10,439 nucleotides of DNA from positions 1 through 10,439 of the forward strand of contig CAAFXG010000127.1 of the NCBI GenBank assembly GCA_900766925.1. Reading direction: 5' to 3'. Both the position numbers and the translations under genes were made by a program. This stretch comes from Lachnospiraceae bacterium (lineage in GTDB: Bacteria; Bacillota; Clostridia; Lachnospirales; Lachnospiraceae). The notes under the pieces were generated by a model. That model made no database searches. It was not told the DNA's origin and saw only the letters and a list, made by a program, of their open reading frames with translations. Of this stretch, positions 7,862-10,439 are shown piece after piece; the first letter of the stretch is position 1, and every line of letters starts with the position of its first letter.

Positions 7862-8436
7862 TTACGTTTCTTCCATCCTCACCAGCTGCCATCCGCTGAA
7901 CTGCATGATAATCTTGTGCATCTGCGTGCCTTGGCGCAATGCCTCTACGTATAGTGTCTGAACGTATCTCTTCGACATATTCAGAAGCAGATTGAGTTTT
8001 TGTCCCGCATCGTCGGAACGCAGGAACTCGTCAACCCTCTCCTTGGGATAGTGTCACGATAAATATCAATGAAATCGTTGAGCTGGTCGCAGCAGTATGA
8101 GTTGAACTTTTCTTCGAGCACATCGATGTTGCCAAGAATGCGCGAGAAGTCAAGATAAAGCACCTGATAGTGATTGCGCAATGGAGTGGGGTGACTGCCT
8201 ATCCACAGGGAGCCAAAAAGAGTGTCGAAATCCTTTGCCTTCGACTTGTCGTAATATGCTCTCATCATACTGATGAAGAAACTCTTGCCAAAACGACGGG
8301 GGCGGATGAAAATCAATGTATCAGGCTGCTTTTCAAGTTCAGCCAAATACATTGTCTTATCGACATAATATAAATTTCGTGTCATTACTGATTCAAAATC
8401 GGACACTCCGTATGGTATTTGCTTTATTGATTCCAT
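7862..8436 (-). pseudogene. Decayed AAA-ATPase_like / PD-(D/E)XK-type protein
   Basis: From the ATG at 8436 the reverse strand reads MESIKQIPYGVSDFE, then YYVDKTMYLAELE and the modified Walker A FIRPRRFGKSFF. This is the start of the Bacteroidales AAA-ATPase_like family (Pfam AAA-ATPase_like, often joined to PDDEXK_9), whose intact members run to roughly 500-600 residues. After RDTIP the frame breaks and stops at 7981. One missing base near 8044-8048 moves the sequence to another frame, where it continues for 60 codons. These first read KERVDEFLRSDDAGQKLNL, which fits the expected continuation, and then HKIIMQFSGWQLVRMEE, which looks like the C-terminal end, stopping at 7862-7864. The middle, including the remaining ATPase motifs and the nuclease domain, is absent. 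So both ends survive with a large internal loss plus a frameshift. The native role of the family is uncertain; this copy cannot be functional. Confidence 0.85.
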
Positions 8437-8467
8437 TTCTGTCTGCGATTTTTTGCTTTTTCAAGTG

Positions 8468-8475
8468 CAAATATA
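8468..8475 (-). promoter_or_regulatory. Probable -7 box of the decayed ATPase gene
   Basis: TATATTTG on the reverse strand (8475-8468) matches TAnnTTTG and lies 31 bases before the ATG at 8436. No good TTTG element is visible at the usual 19-20 base distance; the base triplet there reads GTG. It may still drive transcription through the remnant into paralogue C. Confidence 0.45.
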
Positions 8476-8541
8476 CTCATTTTTCTGTTGTTAATCACAT
8501 ATTACATCAATTATTTAAGAATTATTAAGCGTAAAATGTAG

Positions 8542-8570
8542 TTGTTCTTCATTTATTATTATTAATTTTG
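8542..8570 (+). promoter_or_regulatory. Bacteroidota-type promoter for paralogue D
   Basis: TTG at 8542-8544, an 18-base spacer and TAATTTTG at 8563-8570 match the -33/-7 consensus. The implied start near 8577 gives a leader of about 20 bases. The leader ends in the perfect 10-bp palindrome AATCGCGATT (8588-8597), directly against the ATG. Confidence 0.7.
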
Positions 8571-8597
8571 CACTGTAAAATGTAAACAATCGCGATT

Positions 8598-9788
8598 ATG
8601 AAGATACTTTTCTATGCCGACACGGTGTTTGGTTTTGGTGGTGTGCAGAGGGTGCTGGCCGTTATTGCCAAGGCTCTCTCCGAGGATAATGACGTGACGA
8701 TATTGTCAACCGACACTGATGAAAATCTGTCGATGTATGGCTACAACCAGTCGGACATCCGATTTGATTATATATCATATAATGGTAAGAAAAATCTTGA
8801 ATATTTCACATGCAAGGCAATTAGTTGTCTGTATAAAAAAGTATTGCCTAAGAACAAGTTTACTGCCCGTCTTTACTCCTACAGTTTCTTCCGGCCTTCA
8901 TATAAGCACCAACTTATTTCAAAGATCAATTCAGGGAATTATGACACTGTTGTCGGAGTACACGCCTTTCTCTCGCTTCATCTTGCATCGATAAGAAAAC
9001 GCTTGAACGTAAAGAATGTAACTGCTTGGATGCACAATAGTTATAATGCTTTGTTTGATAAAGAAAATCCGTATCTTCCTGGATTGAAGTCGTTCTTTGC
9101 TAATGAAATGAGAAGAATGGATGGCATAGTGGTTTTGTCGAAGTCGGACGAGAGGCTTTTTCGTGAGAATCTCGGTTTGGAGAGTGTGACGATTTACAAT
9201 CCATTGACATTGGAACCACGGGGAAGAGCATCACTCGGATATAAGAAATTTCTTGCCATTGGCAGATTCTCTCCGAAGCATAAGGGTTTCGACTTGCTGA
9301 TAAAGGCTTTTGCCAAATTTGCACAAGCGAACAATGACTGGACGCTCGAGATTGTGGGCGAGGGCGAAGAGGAGAATATCTACAGACAGTTGATTGCCGA
9401 GCGTCACCTTGAGCAGAGGGTTAAGATATGTCCGTTCACCAAAGATATACAGCGTCATTATGCTGGTGCGAGTGCTTATGTGTTGAGTTCGAGGTGGGAG
9501 GGACAGCCGCTTGTGCTCGTCGAGGCAATGGCTCACGGATTGCCTATTGCCTCATCCGACTTGCCAGTGGCTAAAGAGCTGCTCGAAGGGCGACACTGCG
9601 GCACATTCTTCAAGTGTGGCGATATCGACGACATGGCCTTGGCACTAAGCCGCATGGCCTCAACAGAGGAATGGGCTGTTATGTCTGAAAACGCACTAAA
9701 GACATCGTCTCATTTTAAAGTGGAAAACATCCGACAGCAATGGATTAAAGTGTTGCAGCGTTTCAGTGTTTCAGTGTTTCAGTTGTAA
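8598..9788 (+). CDS. GT4 family glycosyltransferase (paralogue D)
   Basis: A 396-residue GT-B protein starting MKILFYADTVFGFGGVQRV, with GG at 14-15. In the C-terminal domain, GRFSPKHKG carries Arg223 and Lys229, and EX7E is Glu301-Glu309 in WEGQPLVLVEAM, followed by SSDLPVAKELL. It would be a retaining cytoplasmic transferase for the same glycan. It is more distant from A-C: it lacks their 'CP.GP' segment, and the middle of the N-terminal domain differs. The start is supported by the promoter about 30 bases upstream. Base composition is uneven: G+C counts are 34/60 at 8641-8700, 15/60 at 8761-8820 and 36/60 at 9481-9540, as if a foreign acceptor-binding segment sat inside a native frame. The last residues (FSVSVFQL) are encoded by three GTTTCAGT repeats that form one arm of a fold-back, so the tail may be a repeat-derived extension. 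Confidence 0.93.
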   Translation: MKILFYADTVFGFGGVQRVLAVIAKALSEDNDVTILSTDTDENLSMYGYNQSDIRFDYISYNGKKNLEYFTCKAISCLYKKVLPKNKFTARLYSYSFFRPSYKHQLISKINSGNYDTVVGVHAFLSLHLASIRKRLNVKNVTAWMHNSYNALFDKENPYLPGLKSFFANEMRRMDGIVVLSKSDERLFRENLGLESVTIYNPLTLEPRGRASLGYKKFLAIGRFSPKHKGFDLLIKAFAKFAQANNDWTLEIVGEGEEENIYRQLIAERHLEQRVKICPFTKDIQRHYAGASAYVLSSRWEGQPLVLVEAMAHGLPIASSDLPVAKELLEGRHCGTFFKCGDIDDMALALSRMASTEEWAVMSENALKTSSHFKVENIRQQWIKVLQRFSVSVFQL

Positions 9789-9910
9789 ATGGAAGGTAGA
9801 TTTTTTTCAAACGTAATTTTTATTTATATATATATTATATATATAAATAAACTACTACTATGCTTATTTTCATAGTTGCAAAAACAACTGAAACACTGAA
9901 ACGTGAAACG
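9759..9910. repeat. Concentric inverted repeat around an all-A/T palindrome
   Basis: Bases 9768-9786 are the exact reverse complement of 9884-9902. Allowing a small bulge, the arms extend to 9759-9786 and 9884-9910. The left arm contains three direct copies of GTTTCAGT (9760-9783) and includes the end of the paralogue D gene and the first base of its stop codon. In the centre, 9819-9851 is a perfect palindrome with 16-bp arms made only of A and T around the single base 9835. Both structures share this centre exactly. It could act as a terminator-like fold in RNA or a cruciform in DNA, or be a small dispersed element. Which of these holds is not visible here. Confidence 0.8.
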
Positions 9911-9948
9911 CATTGAAGAATTTTTGATGGGGCAAAATGAGGCAATAG

Positions 9949-9992
9949 TGACTCCAGTGTTCCTCCAGTGTGACTCCAGTGTGACCCCAGTG
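9949..9992. repeat. Four tandem 11-bp repeats
   Basis: Four adjacent 11-base units: TGACTCCAGTG, TTCCTCCAGTG, TGACTCCAGTG and TGACCCCAGTG. Units 1 and 3 are identical; units 2 and 4 differ from them by two bases and one base. The block lies in the gene-free stretch between paralogue D and the exporter gene and partly overlaps the stem described next. A direct-repeat binding site or slipped-strand expansion are both possible. There are no spacers, so it is not a CRISPR array. Confidence 0.8.
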
Positions 9993-10019
9993 AATCTGTA
10001 TTGCGCCATTGGGGTCACA
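9980..10019. repeat. 10-bp stem with 20-base loop
   Basis: TGTGACCCCA at 9980-9989 pairs perfectly with TGGGGTCACA at 10010-10019. The stem has six G/C pairs and a 20-base loop, and no T-run follows on either strand. It lies about 120 bases before the exporter promoter. The left arm is part of the last two 11-bp repeat units, so the repeat block and hairpin are one composite structure. Confidence 0.6.
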
Positions 10020-10141
10020 GAGGAGTAGTAGTGGAGGAAGAGTGGACGAGCGATTTGCATGCTCATAAATCCGTCAATTGTTAAAAGCCACTGGACAAAA
10101 TGTTAATGTCGAAAGAAATGGCGAAAAAAATCGAGGATTTG

Positions 10142-10173
10142 TTTGGTGGTTTCGAAAATATTTCGTAATTTTG
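10142..10173 (+). promoter_or_regulatory. Bacteroidota-type promoter for the ABC exporter permease
   Basis: TTTG at 10142-10145, a 20-base spacer and TAATTTTG at 10166-10173 form a consensus -33/-7 pair. The start would be near 10180, about 20 bases before the ATG, in an A-rich leader without a Shine-Dalgarno sequence. The export module therefore has its own transcription start, separate from the glycosyltransferase genes. Confidence 0.78.
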
Positions 10174-10199
10174 CGTCATAATTAAAAATACACAAAAAA

Positions 10200-10439
10200 A
10201 TGGCAGAAGATTGGACCATCATCATAGACAATAAAAGGCGATTGTTCAGCCTCGACCTCAAGGAGGTGTGGCGCTATCGCGACCTCTTGCGGATGTACGT
10301 CAAGAGAGACATTGTGACGTTCTACAAACAGACCATACTCGGCCCCGTATGGTTCTTCATCCAGCCGGTGTTGACAACGATTATGTTCATGTTCGTGTTC
10401 GGCGGCATAGCCGGCATATCCACCGACGGAGTGCCACAG
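10200..10439 (+). CDS. ABC-2 type polysaccharide export permease, Wzm-like (3' end outside window)
   Basis: Eighty codons are present from the ATG at 10200 to the window end. The protein begins MAEDWTIIIDNKRR, then YRDLLRMYVKRDIVTFYKQT leads into LGPVWFFIQPVLTTIMFMF, the first membrane segment. 'YR.L....KRDI...YKQT.LG..W....P' is the signature of the N-terminal half of ABC-2 permeases such as Wzm, RfbA and KpsM, which move O-antigen, capsule or teichoic acid glycans across the inner membrane with an ATPase partner (Wzt-like). That partner would be expected just downstream. The gene has its own promoter and a G+C content near 50%, higher than the glycosyltransferase genes, so it is probably the more conserved part of the locus. 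The N-terminal motif is distinctive; whether the cargo is O-antigen or another glycan is inferred from the neighbouring transferases. Confidence 0.92.
   Translation, partial: MAEDWTIIIDNKRRLFSLDLKEVWRYRDLLRMYVKRDIVTFYKQTILGPVWFFIQPVLTTIMFMFVFGGIAGISTDGVPQ

Larger units (their letters stand above)
9789..10141. other. Gene-free intergenic stretch
   Basis: No credible coding sequence was found on either strand. The only longer open frame (reverse, 9824-10066) runs through the tandem repeats and the A/T palindrome and looks accidental. Apart from the repeats and stem listed separately, 10020-10141 shows nothing I recognise. The stretch separates the glycosyltransferase block from the exporter gene. 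Confidence 0.7.

Noticed and set aside
7845..7892. Sixteen-codon N-terminal extension of paralogue C
   Set aside because: It is an out-of-frame reading of the decayed ATPase tail; the paralogues start at MKLVYIY.
8170..8528. Forward-strand open frames opposite the ATPase remnant
   Set aside because: They are antisense to sequence with clear AAA-ATPase_like homology on the reverse strand.
9949..9992. CRISPR array
   Set aside because: The 11-base units are directly adjacent with no spacers and no cas genes are nearby.
9824..10066. Reverse-strand 80-codon open frame
   Set aside because: It reads through tandem repeats and the A/T palindrome, has no promoter and shows no recognisable protein features.

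Overview
The window looks like part of a surface-polysaccharide (O-antigen or capsule) locus from a Bacteroidota bacterium, most likely order Bacteroidales (Prevotellaceae or a relative; the family is a guess). Four places upstream of genes or their remnants carry an exact TAnnTTTG -7 box with a TTG/TTTG element 18-20 bases upstream, or the -7 box alone in a fifth case. This is the Bacteroidota housekeeping promoter form. There are no obvious Shine-Dalgarno sequences, and a remnant of the AAA-ATPase_like family, abundant in Bacteroidales, is present.

Layout. Bases 1-2542 hold a forward run: the C-terminal end of a GT8-like glycosyltransferase, a GT2 glycosyltransferase that overlaps it by ATGA, and a GT4-type glycosyltransferase 20 bases further on. 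This run meets a reverse-strand GT4 gene (2537-3667) tail to tail with a 6-base overlap. A 189-base AT-rich gap with back-to-back promoters separates that gene from a forward paralogue (3857-4999), followed by a polytopic GT-C-like membrane protein (5069-6658). A third paralogue lies on the reverse strand (6684-7844). Just upstream of it is a decayed AAA-ATPase_like gene (7862-8436, reverse), with one frameshift and a large internal loss. A fourth GT4 gene (8598-9788, forward) has its own promoter. It ends inside a fold-back repeat and is followed by about 410 gene-free bases with repeats and hairpins. The last gene, cut by the window end, is the permease of an ABC-2 polysaccharide exporter (Wzm-like), with a clear promoter.

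How the genes work together. Seven glycosyltransferases or glycosyltransferase-like proteins next to a Wzm-type permease suggest that a glycan is built on a lipid carrier at the cytoplasmic face and exported by the ABC pathway. The GT-C-like protein would act on the periplasmic face using a lipid-linked sugar. Sugar specificities cannot be read from the sequence. The interior is AT-rich, while the ends of the last GT4 gene and the Wzm gene are near 50-60% GC. That fits an acquired, variable glycosyltransferase block attached to a more conserved export module. I see no wholly new system. The most unusual parts are the concentric fold-back and tandem repeats at 9759-10019, the decayed ATPase gene, and the inverted arrangement of GT4 paralogues.
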